Below are positions 7,138-15,661 of a stretch of 64,000 bases of DNA, piece after piece. The number at the start of each line of letters is the position of its first letter. Within the stretch, counting starts at the first letter, position 1. Under the pieces are notes generated by a model that worked only from the letters and a program-made list of their open reading frames with translations, was not told where the DNA came from and did not search any database. The translations under genes and the position numbers were made by a program. Location of the stretch: assembly GCF_039613825.1 (NCBI RefSeq), contig NZ_CP154826.1:2170001-2234000 (forward strand). Reading direction: 5' to 3'. Origin of the DNA: Diaminobutyricibacter sp. McL0608. GTDB taxonomy: Bacteria > Actinomycetota > Actinomycetes > Actinomycetales > Microbacteriaceae.

Positions 7138-8726
7138 AGCGGCTCCGCGAGCGGTCCTGCCGACCGGTCGCCGCGCAGTCGCTTGACGACGAGCTCGGCG
7201 CTGATCAGGCACATCGGCAGCCCGATTCCCGGGACGGTGCTCCCGCCCGCGTAATAGAGGCCGCTGACGCGCGACGATACGTTCCGACCGCGGAAGAAGG
7301 CACTCTGCCGCAGCGTGTGGGCGGGTCCGAGGGCACCGCCCTTCCAGGAGTTGAGGTCGCGTTCGAAATCGGCCGGGCCGATGGTGCGGCGCACGACGAC
7401 GCGCTCCCGCAGGTCGGGGATGCCCGCCCAGCGCGCGACCTGGTCGATCGCGGCGTCGGCGATCGCCTCCACCTGTGGCGACCCGCGGCCGTCGAGTCCG
7501 CCGAAACCGATACGGGGGTCGGCGGGCACGGGCACCAGTACGAACAGGTTCTCGGCGCCGTCCGGTGCGACCCCTGTGTCGGTCGCGCTGGGGCGGCAGA
7601 CATAGAGCGACGCCGGGTCGGGCACTGAGGACGGGTCGCCGAAGATCCGTTCGAAACCTCCCCGCCAGTCAGCCGTGAAGAAGAGACTGTGGTGGGTGAG
7701 GGAAGGAAGCTCGCCCGTCACGCCGAGCAGAACGAGCACAGCCCCGGGACCCGAGTCCCGCGCATCCCACCAGCGCTCCGGATACGTGCGGTGCTCGGGA
7801 GGGAGCAGCCGTGTCTCGGTGTGGTGCAGGTCGGCCGTCGAGACGACGATGTCGGCCGCGATGCGTCGCGAGCCGTCCGCACCGGCGACATCCACTCCGA
7901 CGATCCGGGGACGATCGTCACCGACGGTGAGAACGGCGGAAGCGATCGCCGTCGCGCGTGCACCGGTCACGATCTCCGCGCCTTCGCCATGCGCAAGCGA
8001 CTCCACGCGCTCGATCAGGGCGGCGAACCCGCCGCGTGGATACAGCACGCCGTCCTCGAGGTCGAGATGACTCATCAGGTGGTACAGGCTCGGCGCAGCG
8101 AACGGCGAGGTGCCGAGGAACACGGCAGGGTAGCCGAGCACCTGCTGCAGCCTGCGGTCGCTGACGAACCGACGGATGAACGCATCCAGCGGCTGGAGCA
8201 GAAGACGGACGAGCCTCGGGGAACGGGCGAGGACGTCGCGCGTGAGCAGCGGCCGGAACGACGCGAACGTCGTGTACAGGAAACGGTCGACGGCCATCCG
8301 GTAGGTCTCCCGCGCGCTCCGAAGGTAGCGGTCCAGAGCGGCGCCCGCCCCGCGCTCGATACGCTCGAACGCTGCGATGTTCGCGGCACGATCGGCCGCG
8401 ATGTCGAGGGGTTCGCCGTCACCTTCGAAGTAGACGCGGTAACCGGGCTCGAGGCGCACGAGGTCGAGTTGTTCGCCGGCGGTCGTGCCGAGCAGGCGGA
8501 AGAAATGGTCGAAGACCTCCGGCATCAGGTACCAGGACGGTCCCGTATCGAAGCGGAATCCGTCACGCTCCCAGGACCCCGCGCGGCCGCCGACGTCGCT
8601 CTGTGCCTCGACGACGGTGACGCGGTAGCCCTCGCGGCCGAGGAGCGCTGCTGTCGCGAGACCCGCGATCCCCGCACCGATCACGACGACGCGCTCGCCC
8701 TCCCGGCTGCGATCGCCGACCGTCAC
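7134..8726 (-). CDS. crtI: Phytoene desaturase CrtI
   Basis: About 530 residues. The N-terminal dinucleotide-binding motif VVVIGAGIAGLATAALLG is followed by YRVTVVEAQSDVGGRAGS. The C-terminal GLYYAGGSTVPGIGLPMCLISAEL is the carotenoid-desaturase signature. FAD-dependent CrtI desaturates phytoene to lycopene at the membrane. I chose GTG 8726 because it gives the same GTGA overlap (with the crtB stop) used elsewhere in the operon; GTG 8744 would add six residues. Confidence 0.93.
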   Translation of the reverse strand: MTVGDRSREGERVVVIGAGIAGLATAALLGREGYRVTVVEAQSDVGGRAGSWERDGFRFDTGPSWYLMPEVFDHFFRLLGTTAGEQLDLVRLEPGYRVYFEGDGEPLDIAADRAANIAAFERIERGAGAALDRYLRSARETYRMAVDRFLYTTFASFRPLLTRDVLARSPRLVRLLLQPLDAFIRRFVSDRRLQQVLGYPAVFLGTSPFAAPSLYHLMSHLDLEDGVLYPRGGFAALIERVESLAHGEGAEIVTGARATAIASAVLTVGDDRPRIVGVDVAGADGSRRIAADIVVSTADLHHTETRLLPPEHRTYPERWWDARDSGPGAVLVLLGVTGELPSLTHHSLFFTADWRGGFERIFGDPSSVPDPASLYVCRPSATDTGVAPDGAENLFVLVPVPADPRIGFGGLDGRGSPQVEAIADAAIDQVARWAGIPDLRERVVVRRTIGPADFERDLNSWKGGALGPAHTLRQSAFFRGRNVSSRVSGLYYAGGSTVPGIGLPMCLISAELVVKRLRGDRSAGPLAEPL

Positions 8727-9637
8727 CGGACTCCCCCGCCCCACCCTGCGGTGGCGCGGACGAGGATGGCCAGCTTCGTGCGCGTGGGCACGCTCACGCG
8801 GGTCACGGTGAGCGACCGCGCGGGCGTCGCGCGAAGCCGGTCGCTGAGTTCCGCGAAGAGCCCGTATGCCGCCACGATCGCGCGACGGCGGTTCTCCGGC
8901 AGCTCGGGGATCGCCTCGGCCGCGGCGCCGAGATCCGCATCGATGTCGGCGACGACGTCGAGCTTCTGGCGATCCGTCAGCCGTGAGGGATCGATGCCGG
9001 GAAAGTAGTTGCGCCCGAGCTGGGCCCAGTCCACGGCGAGGTCACGGAGGAAGTTGATCTTCTGGAACGCTGCCCCCAGTCGGCGTGCGCCGGACTCGAG
9101 ACGGAGGCGGCGTGAGGTGTCCACAGCCTCGTCGGCCAGGAATGCGCGAAGACACATCAACCCGATGACCTCGGCCGACCCGTAGATGTAGGCCGCGAGT
9201 TCGTCGGCAGTGAAGTCCACCGGGCTGAGGTCGCGCCGCATCGACCGGAAGAACGGCGCAGTAAGGTCGGGCCCGATTCCGATCTGCCGCGCCGTCGTCG
9301 CGAACGCATGGACGACCAGGTTGGTGCTGTACCCGGTTCGCATCGCCCGTTCGGTCTCCGCCTCCAGGGCATCGAGGAGCTCGCGCTGCCCCGCCAGATC
9401 GAGCCCGGCCTGCCCCGCTGCGCCATCGACGATCTCGTCGGCGATCCTCACGAGGGCGTAGATGTCCTCGACCTGGGGCCGCACGGCGGGCGCGAGCAGC
9501 CGGGTGGCCATCCCGAACGACGTCGAGTATTCGTGGATGACCTGCGCTGAACTCGCGTGGGCTGCGCGTCGGTACAGCGCAAGGTCGGTCGGCCGGTCGA
9601 CAGGGGTGCGCGCGACCACCGCGTCCTCGCGGGTCAT
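8723..9637 (-). CDS. crtB: Phytoene synthase CrtB
   Basis: 304 residues of the squalene/phytoene synthase family. Two Asp-rich sites are present: the first in YALVRIADEIVDGAAG, the second in KINFLRDLAVDWAQLGRNYFPG (family motif NxLRDxxxD). It condenses two GGPP to 15-cis-phytoene. Start ATG overlaps the crtE stop (ATGA) and its stop overlaps crtI, so the whole operon is translationally coupled. Length is normal for bacterial CrtB. Confidence 0.93.
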   Translation of the reverse strand: MTREDAVVARTPVDRPTDLALYRRAAHASSAQVIHEYSTSFGMATRLLAPAVRPQVEDIYALVRIADEIVDGAAGQAGLDLAGQRELLDALEAETERAMRTGYSTNLVVHAFATTARQIGIGPDLTAPFFRSMRRDLSPVDFTADELAAYIYGSAEVIGLMCLRAFLADEAVDTSRRLRLESGARRLGAAFQKINFLRDLAVDWAQLGRNYFPGIDPSRLTDRQKLDVVADIDADLGAAAEAIPELPENRRRAIVAAYGLFAELSDRLRATPARSLTVTRVSVPTRTKLAILVRATAGWGGGVR

Positions 9638-10707
9638 GCGATCCTCCCGACGCAGGCGTCCGCGAATGGTTCGAGCCGGACCGCCAGCCCTGCCGGAACG
9701 GCGGGCACGTCGAGCGCCGCGAGCGCCTCGCGTGCGTAGGTCGCCACCAGTGACTCGACGAAGGCGCGAGCACCGCAGCGTTCCAGCGCTGCCCGCAGGA
9801 TGTCGACCTCGTCACCGCTGAGGTCGGGTCGCCCGAGCAGCCGGTCGATCTGTGGCCAGTCGTCGGACCCGCGGGCGTAGCTGATTATCGGGGTTCTCTT
9901 GCCTCCGCGCAGGTCGCCCGAGACGCTCTTGCCTGTGATGGCTTCGTCTCCGAAGGTGCCGAGGAGGTCGTCGCCCAGCTGGAACGCGATGCCGAGCCTC
10001 CTGCCGTATTCCCCCAGCGCGTCGATGCAGGCCCGGTCGGCTCCGGCGAGGAGGGCTCCCGCGACGAGCGGCGCCTCGAAGGAGTACGCCGCCGTCTTGC
10101 GTTCCGCCATCGCGATCACATCGGTCAGCAGCGCGTCGCTCATTCCGATGCCGTACGACACGTCGGCGAGTTCACCCGCCGCAGTGACGAAAACGCTGCG
10201 GTCGAGCAGGTCGAGCAGTGCGGTACGGGTGGAGCTGTCGATGTCGAGCCGGGCGACCAGAGACTGCGAATAGTGGATGAGCAGATCGCCGGCGAGGATG
10301 GCCCCGGTTCTGGCCCACTGCTCGGCCTTCGTGTCTCCGATCGCACGGCGACGCGCATCCGCACCGAATTCTCCCGCGAGGTTCGGAACGCCGCGCCGGA
10401 CCTCGTCACCGTCGATGATGTCGTCGTGTAGGAGGAAGGCCGTGTGCAGCAGTTCGAAGGCGACGGCCAGGTCGACGGCGGCCTCGGCATCCACTCCGTC
10501 GAGACCCCGGTGCGCGACGAGGACGAGCGCCGGGCGTGTGCGTTTGCCTCCCCCGCTCGCGCGGGAAGCCGCCCACCACAGTTGCTCGTACTCGGTCCCG
10601 TAGACCGACGCCTCTGCGACGCGGTCCGCGAAGAATTCAGCCAGGCGCCGCTCCACATCGTCCATGAGATCGAGACGGTCTGCGGGCGACGTCAATTGGG
10701 TCTGCAT
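9634..10707 (-). CDS. crtE: Geranylgeranyl diphosphate synthase (polyprenyl synthetase)
   Basis: 357 residues of the trans-prenyltransferase fold. The first Asp-rich motif is LLHDDIIDGDEVRRG; the second region is FQLGDDLLGTFGD; GGGKRTRP is the conserved IPP-binding stretch near residue 55. It makes GGPP for CrtB. I chose ATG 10707 because AAAGGAGAG sits about 9 nt upstream, whereas the GTG at 10716 falls directly on that Shine-Dalgarno. First gene of the crt operon, reading away from the operator shared with the MarR gene. Actinobacterial homologues are named crtE or idsA. Confidence 0.9.
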   Translation of the reverse strand: MQTQLTSPADRLDLMDDVERRLAEFFADRVAEASVYGTEYEQLWWAASRASGGGKRTRPALVLVAHRGLDGVDAEAAVDLAVAFELLHTAFLLHDDIIDGDEVRRGVPNLAGEFGADARRRAIGDTKAEQWARTGAILAGDLLIHYSQSLVARLDIDSSTRTALLDLLDRSVFVTAAGELADVSYGIGMSDALLTDVIAMAERKTAAYSFEAPLVAGALLAGADRACIDALGEYGRRLGIAFQLGDDLLGTFGDEAITGKSVSGDLRGGKRTPIISYARGSDDWPQIDRLLGRPDLSGDEVDILRAALERCGARAFVESLVATYAREALAALDVPAVPAGLAVRLEPFADACVGRIA

Positions 10708-10732
10708 CGTCGCCACTCTCCTTTAGCTAGCC

Positions 10733-10777
10733 AAGTTAGTAAATAACTTAGCACGCTTCTTGCCGGTGGAATAGGAT
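10733..10777. promoter_or_regulatory. crt operator and MarR-gene leaderless promoter
   Basis: AAGTTA (10733-10738) and TAACTT (10744-10749) form an inverted repeat with a 5-nt spacer between the divergent crtE and MarR genes. On the plus strand TAGGAT (10772-10777) lies 6 nt before the ATG at 10784, with a weak TTAGCA -35 overlapping the right arm, so a bound MarR dimer would cover its own promoter as well as the crt side. This A+T-rich patch stands out in a high-G+C region. Confidence 0.6.
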
Positions 10778-10783
10778 GTTTCC

Positions 10784-11341
10784 ATGCCATCGGGACGAGA
10801 GGACGCGCGGAGGATCTCGGGGTCGCTCCTCGACCCGCGCGTGATCGATCCGCGGCAGGAACTGGTTACCCACGACGACCTCGACGAGACGGAACTCGAG
10901 CAGGTCGTCGACGTTCTCACCGCCATCCGCGACTGGCGAGAAGCCGAGCAGCGCCTCAACTTCGAGTCCCGCACGCACATGAAGCTCAACGAGACCGACA
11001 TGAAAGCCCTGCGCTACATCATCGCGTCCATGAACCAGGGCGTCGATGTCACCGCTGGGGCGCTCGCCGAGCATCTGCACGTCTCGACTGCATCCACCAC
11101 CAAACTCCTCGACCGGCTGGAGCGCGCCGGCCACATCGAGCGGCACGCCCACCCCACGGACCGGCGGGTGATCACGATCGCGATCACAGCCGACACCCAC
11201 GAAGAGGTCCGCCGCACCGTCGGTCGACAGCACGCGCGACGGTTCGAGGTCGCGAAGAGCCTGACGCCCTCCGAACGCGAGGTGGTCATCCGCTTCCTCA
11301 CCGACCTCAGTGCGATTGGCGCACCCTCCGCAGACGACTGA
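10784..11341 (+). CDS. crtR: MarR-family regulator of the carotenoid operon (CrtR-like)
   Basis: 185 residues with an N-terminal extension of about 60 residues, then the MarR winged helix: LNETDMKALRYIIASMNQGVDVTAGALAEHLHVSTASTTKLLDRLERAGHIERHAHPTDRRVITIAIT. In Corynebacterium glutamicum a MarR-type CrtR divergent from crtE represses the crt operon and is released by GGPP. The same divergent arrangement and an intergenic inverted repeat support the same role here, though ligand and binding are inferred. The start is leaderless-type (TAGGAT-N6-ATG). Confidence 0.82.
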   Translation: MPSGREDARRISGSLLDPRVIDPRQELVTHDDLDETELEQVVDVLTAIRDWREAEQRLNFESRTHMKLNETDMKALRYIIASMNQGVDVTAGALAEHLHVSTASTTKLLDRLERAGHIERHAHPTDRRVITIAITADTHEEVRRTVGRQHARRFEVAKSLTPSEREVVIRFLTDLSAIGAPSADD

Positions 11342-11450
11342 GCGTCATCCGCTGCTGCGTCTCTGCGCACAAAAGAGTGGCGCAAGGGGATTGACAATCC
11401 GGGCTGACCCTGCACCCCCGCAGAAATGCATGTAGTGCGATGCGGTGTTG

Positions 11451-11462
11451 TAGTTTCTCAAC
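11451..11462 (+). promoter_or_regulatory. Leaderless-type -10 box
   Basis: TAGTTT (11451-11456) is followed by exactly 6 nt (CTCAAC) and the ATG at 11463. No Shine-Dalgarno is present before this ATG. A separate TTGACA at 11391-11396 has no matching -10 at normal spacing. Confidence 0.45.
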
Positions 11463-11807
11463 ATGGGCAAGCTCATTTACGGCACGACGACGGAGATCGG
11501 ATTCGAAGACCGGGTCCTGGCGCACCTGCAGATCGTCATCGGCTTGAAGCTTCGGCGCAAAGAGGGATTCTTCTTCTCCTGGCGCGACGAACAGAGTGTC
11601 GGCGACGGGCGCAGCGCGATCTGGATCGACCCCGCGATCCCCCTGCTTTTCAGGTACAACGGCGGCCGCCAGCCCAAGATCAACAAGGAATGGCTGGAAG
11701 CCCTCACCCTCTCGTCGAACAGCGCGCAGGGCCTCCAGCTCACTGAGGAGATCGGTGCGCTCGGACGCGACGAAGCCAGCGCGGAGATCACCCAGCAGCG
11801 GCGATAG
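11463..11807 (+). CDS. Small conserved actinobacterial protein (DUF7882-like)
   Basis: 114 residues: MGKLIYGTTTEIGFEDRVLAHLQIVIGLKLRRKEGFFFSW and a following SAIWIDPAIPLLFRYNG. The start resembles a small family common in Microbacteriaceae that is sometimes mis-annotated as an ATP-dependent DNA ligase because a related segment occurs near some ligases. It lacks every ligase motif. No signal peptide or membrane helix is seen. Function unknown. Leaderless-type start (TAGTTT-N6-ATG). Confidence 0.65.
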   Translation: MGKLIYGTTTEIGFEDRVLAHLQIVIGLKLRRKEGFFFSWRDEQSVGDGRSAIWIDPAIPLLFRYNGGRQPKINKEWLEALTLSSNSAQGLQLTEEIGALGRDEASAEITQQRR

Positions 11808-11830
11808 CGTCATTCGGGGTGGGCAGTCGG

Positions 11831-11859
11831 TTGTTCTTCCGCCCCGACACGCCTAGCGT
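11831..11859 (+). promoter_or_regulatory. Promoter of the 56-residue ORF
   Basis: TTGTTC (11831-11836), a 17-bp spacer and TAGCGT (11854-11859) give a plausible housekeeping promoter. The predicted transcript would start near 11866 and carry a leader of about 50 nt before the ATG at 11915. Confidence 0.4.
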
Positions 11860-11914
11860 GGGCTGTGGTGCCGGACAGCGGCGCCGGAAGCAGCAGGAAG
11901 CGAGGCTGAAGCTC

Positions 11915-12085
11915 ATGCCGGCCACAGACTCCGGAACCCCCGGTTCCGCCACCCCGCAGGATGCGACGCCCACGACGGCGCCCGCCGGTGGAGCCGCCGA
12001 CGCCGAAGATGCGGAAGACGACCGTCCGGGCGACATCCCGTTCGACCAGGCCGCGGCGGAACACGAGAACCCCGACCTCGCCTGA
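11915..12085 (+). CDS. Small acidic disordered protein, unknown function
   Basis: 56 residues from ATG 11915 (MPATDSGTPGSATPQDATP), rich in Ala, Thr, Pro, Asp and Glu with no predicted fold, ending DIPFDQAAAEHENPDLA. A plausible promoter lies upstream and AGGAAG is about 18 nt before the ATG, which is rather far. A longer frame from 11819 would start before the -10 box. I do not recognise the family. It could be a small stress-associated disordered protein, or not translated at all. Confidence 0.4.
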   Translation: MPATDSGTPGSATPQDATPTTAPAGGAADAEDAEDDRPGDIPFDQAAAEHENPDLA

Positions 12086-12115
12086 CCTCGCGCCCAGCCG
12101 CGGGGACCACACACC

Positions 12116-13027
12116 TCAGGCGAGATACTCGCGCAGTTCGGGGCAGCGCAGCCGTTCGAGGCTCCGAGTCTCGAGTTGGCGCACCCGCTCCCGGGTGATT
12201 CCGTAGAGTTCGCCGACCTCGTCGAGCGTCAGAGGCTTGTGTCCGTCCAACCCGAAACGGAGCCGGACGACCCGTGCATCCCGCGGAGGGAGCGTGCTCA
12301 AGCGTTTCTCGAGGTCGTCGTGCCTGAATGACAGTTCCACGGCTTCGGGGGGACCCGGAAAGTCGTCGTCTTCGATGAGGTCCCCGAGTTCTGCTCCGTC
12401 GTTCTCGCCGACGGGCACTGCCAGCGAGACGGTCTCCGAATTGCTCCGCTCGAGCTTGCGCACCTGGTCAGGATGAAGGTTCGAGGCCTCGGACAGTTCG
12501 GCGAGCGTCGGCGTCCTGCCGAGCTCGCCGCCCAGATCACGACGGATGCGGTCGAGCTTGTCGATCTTCTCCACCGTGTGCACGGGGATCCGGATCATCC
12601 GCGCCGTGTCGGCGATGCCACGGAGGATCGACTGACGGATCCACCAGGTCGCATACGTCGAGAACTTGTTCCCCGTGCGATGGTCGAACTTCTCGACAGC
12701 GCGTACCAGTCCGAGGTTGCCCTCCTGGATGAGGTCCATGACCGGCAGCCCGCGTCCGGCATAGCGCTTGGCGATGCTCACGACCAGGCGCAGGTTCGAT
12801 TCGATGAAACGGTCGAAGGCTTTCCGCCCGTCTTCGGCGAGCCAGATGAGCTCACGCCGCTGGGCGGGAGTCAGCCCCGGCCGCGTGAGCAGGCGCTCAT
12901 CGGCGAGCACACCGACCTCGATGCGCTTGGCGAGGGAGACTTCCTCCTCGGCCGTCAGCAAGCGCGTGCGGCCGATGGAATTGAGATAGTCGCGAACCGG
13001 ATCAGTCGTTACTTCGAGGGCAGTCAT
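12116..13027 (-). CDS. Group-2-like sigma-70 factor (SigB-like)
   Basis: 303 residues from ATG 13027, with GGAG about 6-7 nt upstream; the longer frame to 13075 lacks a ribosome-binding site. Region 1.2 (DPVRDYLNSIGRTRLLTAEEEVSLAKRIE), region 2 (FIESNLRLVVSIAKRYAGRGLPVMDLIQEGNLGLVRAVEKFD, with TWWIRQSILRGI), region 3 and region 4 (LTLDEVGELYGITRERVRQLETRSLERLR) are all complete. The long N-terminal extension of actinobacterial primary SigA is missing, so a SigB-type stress or stationary-phase factor is more likely. Confidence 0.85.
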   Translation of the reverse strand: MTALEVTTDPVRDYLNSIGRTRLLTAEEEVSLAKRIEVGVLADERLLTRPGLTPAQRRELIWLAEDGRKAFDRFIESNLRLVVSIAKRYAGRGLPVMDLIQEGNLGLVRAVEKFDHRTGNKFSTYATWWIRQSILRGIADTARMIRIPVHTVEKIDKLDRIRRDLGGELGRTPTLAELSEASNLHPDQVRKLERSNSETVSLAVPVGENDGAELGDLIEDDDFPGPPEAVELSFRHDDLEKRLSTLPPRDARVVRLRFGLDGHKPLTLDEVGELYGITRERVRQLETRSLERLRCPELREYLA

Positions 13028-13108
13028 GGCGATCTCCGTCGTCTTCTTTTGTAGTGGCCGGCTACGATCGGGCATCCAGCCACGCCAAGGCTAAACATGG
13101 GCGAGATA

Positions 13109-13184
13109 CCCCCGAAAGGGGTTGACATCGCGTTCGCCCTTCGGCTATAACCGCGCACCACCGACGGCTCGAAGTGTCAACCCC
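13109..13184 (+). promoter_or_regulatory. Promoter flanked by a 10-bp inverted repeat
   Basis: TTGACA (13122-13127), an 18-bp spacer and TATAAC (13146-13151) give a strong-looking promoter for the MFS gene. The -35 lies inside GGGGTTGACA (13118-13127), which is exactly inverted as TGTCAACCCC (13175-13184) 47 nt downstream, beyond the predicted start site. A CCCC-GAAA-GGGG hairpin (13110-13121) abuts the left arm. The two arms could be operator half-sites or pair in the leader. Confidence 0.5.
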
Positions 13185-13219
13185 TGACGGTGAGAGACCC
13201 GCGATCGTACGGTCGTGAC

Positions 13220-14680
13220 GTGACTACTGACGCGACGAAGCTCACGACGATCAACACCCTGATTCCGGCACGCCTGGACCGATTGCCCTGGTCCCGATTC
13301 CACTGGCTCGTTGTGATCGGACTGGGGACCGTCTGGATCCTCGACGGACTGGAGGTCACGATCGTCGGCGCGGTCGGCAGCAGGCTCACCGAGCCCTCCA
13401 GCGGGCTCGGACTGACGACCGCTCAGGTGGGGCTCGCGGCTGCGATCTACGTGGCCGGCGCATGTACCGGCTCGCTCGTGTTCGGCTATCTCACCGACAG
13501 GTTCGGCCGGAAACGGTTGTTCATCATCACGCTCGGCCTGTACCTGCTCGCAACGGTCGCGACGGCCTTCTCGTTCACGCCGATCGTCTTCTTCATCTGC
13601 CGGTTCTTCACCGGCGCCGGCATCGGAGGCGAGTACGCCGCCATCAACTCGGCGATCGATGAGCTGATCCCCGCCCGACGTCGCGGCGTGGTGGATCTGG
13701 CCATCAACGGCTCGTACTGGCTGGGGACGGCGTTCGGTGCCGTGCTGACGGTGTTCCTCCTGGATACGAGCATCTTCCCGCCGGAACTCGGCTGGCGCCT
13801 CGCGTTCGGGCTGGGTGCGGTGCTGGGGCTTGTCGTCCTGCTGGTTCGCCGCAACGTGCCGGAGTCGCCGCGCTGGATGTTCATCCACGGTCGCGACCAG
13901 GAAGCGGAGAAGCTCGTCGGCGAGATCGAGCACGACATCGAAGCCGAGACGGACGAGGCGCTTCCCGACGTGCCTCAGGACAAGGCGCTCGAGATCCATC
14001 AGCGCAGGTCGACCGGATTCGGCGAGATCGCACGTGTCGGATTCACCCAGTACCCCAAGCGTGTCGTGCTCGGCCTGTCGCTGTTCATCGGTCAGGCCTT
14101 CCTCTACAACGCGGTCTTCTTCACCTACGCGCTCGTGCTCACGAAGCTGCTCCACGTTCCGGCCGACGTCGCACCGTGGTCACTGGTGCCGATCGCCATC
14201 GGCAACCTGCTCGGCCCGGTCACCCTCGGCCATCTCTTCGATTCGGTGGGCCGCCGGGTGATGATCTCGACCTCGTACATCGGCTCGGGCATCCTGCTGG
14301 TCGGGACAGCGATGCTGTTCTCGGCCGGAGCGCTCGACGCGTTCTGGCTCACGGTCTGCTGGATGGTCGTCTTCTTCTTCGCATCCGCCGGGGCGAGTGC
14401 GGCCTACCTCACGGTGAGCGAGATCTTCCCGATGGAGACGAGGGCGATGGCGATCGCATTCTTCTTCGCGATCGGCACTGGAATCGGCGGCATCATCGGC
14501 CCGATCCTCTTCGGACAGCTCATCAGCGGTGGAATCCAGGCCGTCGCGATCGGCTACTACATCGGCGCCGGTCTGATGATCGCAGCGGGCCTCGTCGAGG
14601 TCTTCCTCGGCGTCGATGCCGAACGCAAGTCGCTCGAGGACGTCGCTGAGCCACTGTCGGAATCCGACACTGACACGTGA
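13220..14680 (+). CDS. MFS transporter, sugar/organic-acid type
   Basis: 486 residues from GTG 13220 ([24 protein letters not shown]); an in-frame GTG at 13190 would add ten residues, and neither has a clear Shine-Dalgarno. Twelve hydrophobic segments are visible. The MFS motif A appears between helices 2 and 3 ([13 protein letters not shown]) and helices 4-5 read [29 protein letters not shown], the pattern of the metabolite-proton symporter/SV2-like branch. A cytoplasmic loop with acidic residues ([16 protein letters not shown]) separates the halves. Substrate cannot be told. Confidence 0.8.
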   Translation: MTTDATKLTTINTLIPARLDRLPWSRFHWLVVIGLGTVWILDGLEVTIVGAVGSRLTEPSSGLGLTTAQVGLAAAIYVAGACTGSLVFGYLTDRFGRKRLFIITLGLYLLATVATAFSFTPIVFFICRFFTGAGIGGEYAAINSAIDELIPARRRGVVDLAINGSYWLGTAFGAVLTVFLLDTSIFPPELGWRLAFGLGAVLGLVVLLVRRNVPESPRWMFIHGRDQEAEKLVGEIEHDIEAETDEALPDVPQDKALEIHQRRSTGFGEIARVGFTQYPKRVVLGLSLFIGQAFLYNAVFFTYALVLTKLLHVPADVAPWSLVPIAIGNLLGPVTLGHLFDSVGRRVMISTSYIGSGILLVGTAMLFSAGALDAFWLTVCWMVVFFFASAGASAAYLTVSEIFPMETRAMAIAFFFAIGTGIGGIIGPILFGQLISGGIQAVAIGYYIGAGLMIAAGLVEVFLGVDAERKSLEDVAEPLSESDTDT

Positions 14681-14695
14681 CCGGACGGCGCGACC

Positions 14696-15661
14696 TCAGC
14701 CGATGAGCTCCAGCAAAGCAGGCTCCGGTGTGCGCCCCCGCGAGACGTCGATCACTTCGCCGGAGCGGTAGCGGTCGAAGACCCGCGGATCGATGTAGCT
14801 GTTGCGGGCGATCGTCGGTGTGTTGCCGAGAGCCGCGGCGGTCTCGGAGACGGCTGACGTCATCCGCTTCCTCCGCTGCGAATCCGTACCGGCCGTGCCG
14901 AGATGCGCCAGTGATTCGGCCGCGACGATCGTGCCGTGCAGGGTGCGGAAGTCCTTGGCGGTGAACTCTCCCCCGGTCGCCCCCTGAATGTACTCGTTCA
15001 GCGACGCCGGCCGGATGTTGTGCCACTGCGTGTCGCGCCACGACAGCAGCCGCGACCGTGGGCCGCGCTCGTCCGCGATCTCGCCGAGCAGCAGCGCGAC
15101 GTCGGCATCCGTGATGGTGGACGTCCATTTCTGCGCGCTCTTCGCAGGGAAGGTCAGCGTGACCTCGTCGCCGTCGATCCGCACATGCCGACAGAGAAGT
15201 GTCGTCAGGCCGCGGCTGCCGTTCGCATGCAGGTACTCCTCGCTTCCGATCCGAAGGGAGCCGAGATCGATGATCCGGAAGGCGGCGGCGAGGATGCGGT
15301 CGCGCCCCAGCCCATCGCTCCGGAGGTCCCTGGTCACGCGGCTGCGCGCCGCAGGGAGGGTGCCGGCGAGCTGGAGCGCCCGGTCGAACTTGATGCGATC
15401 CTGGTGAACCCTCCACGACTCGTGGTACAGGTACTGGCGCCGGCCGGCCTGATCCGTGCCCACGGCCTGGATGTGCCCGTTCGCCTGCGCGCAGATCCAG
15501 ACGTCCGTCCAGGCGGGCGGGATGACGAGAGACCGGATGCGCTCCAGCTCGCGTTCGTCGACGAGCGGGTTGCCCGCCTCATCGACGTAGCGGGGGCCTT
15601 TCCGCGAGTCGACACGGCGATACCCGGGTCCAGCCGGGTCGCTGTGCCGGAGTCGCGTCAC
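14696..15661 (-). CDS. DNA topoisomerase IB
   Basis: 321 residues, the size of bacterial (poxvirus-like) type IB enzymes. The N-terminal domain contains LVIPPAWTDVWICAQANGHIQAVGTDQAGRRQYLYH. The catalytic domain has RIGSEEYLHANGSRGLTTL, FPAKSAQKW, DFRTLHGTIVAAESL and the active-site Tyr in ARNSYIDPRV (about residue 288). It relaxes supercoils through a 3'-phosphotyrosine intermediate. Its start overlaps the ku stop (ATGA), placing it in an operon with the end-joining Ku protein. Confidence 0.9.
   Translation of the reverse strand: MTRLRHSDPAGPGYRRVDSRKGPRYVDEAGNPLVDERELERIRSLVIPPAWTDVWICAQANGHIQAVGTDQAGRRQYLYHESWRVHQDRIKFDRALQLAGTLPAARSRVTRDLRSDGLGRDRILAAAFRIIDLGSLRIGSEEYLHANGSRGLTTLLCRHVRIDGDEVTLTFPAKSAQKWTSTITDADVALLLGEIADERGPRSRLLSWRDTQWHNIRPASLNEYIQGATGGEFTAKDFRTLHGTIVAAESLAHLGTAGTDSQRRKRMTSAVSETAAALGNTPTIARNSYIDPRVFDRYRSGEVIDVSRGRTPEPALLELIG

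Noticed and set aside
11391-11396. TTGACA as -35 for the gene at 11463
   Set aside because: No -10 at 15-19 bp; TAGTTT 6 nt before the ATG explains the start better.
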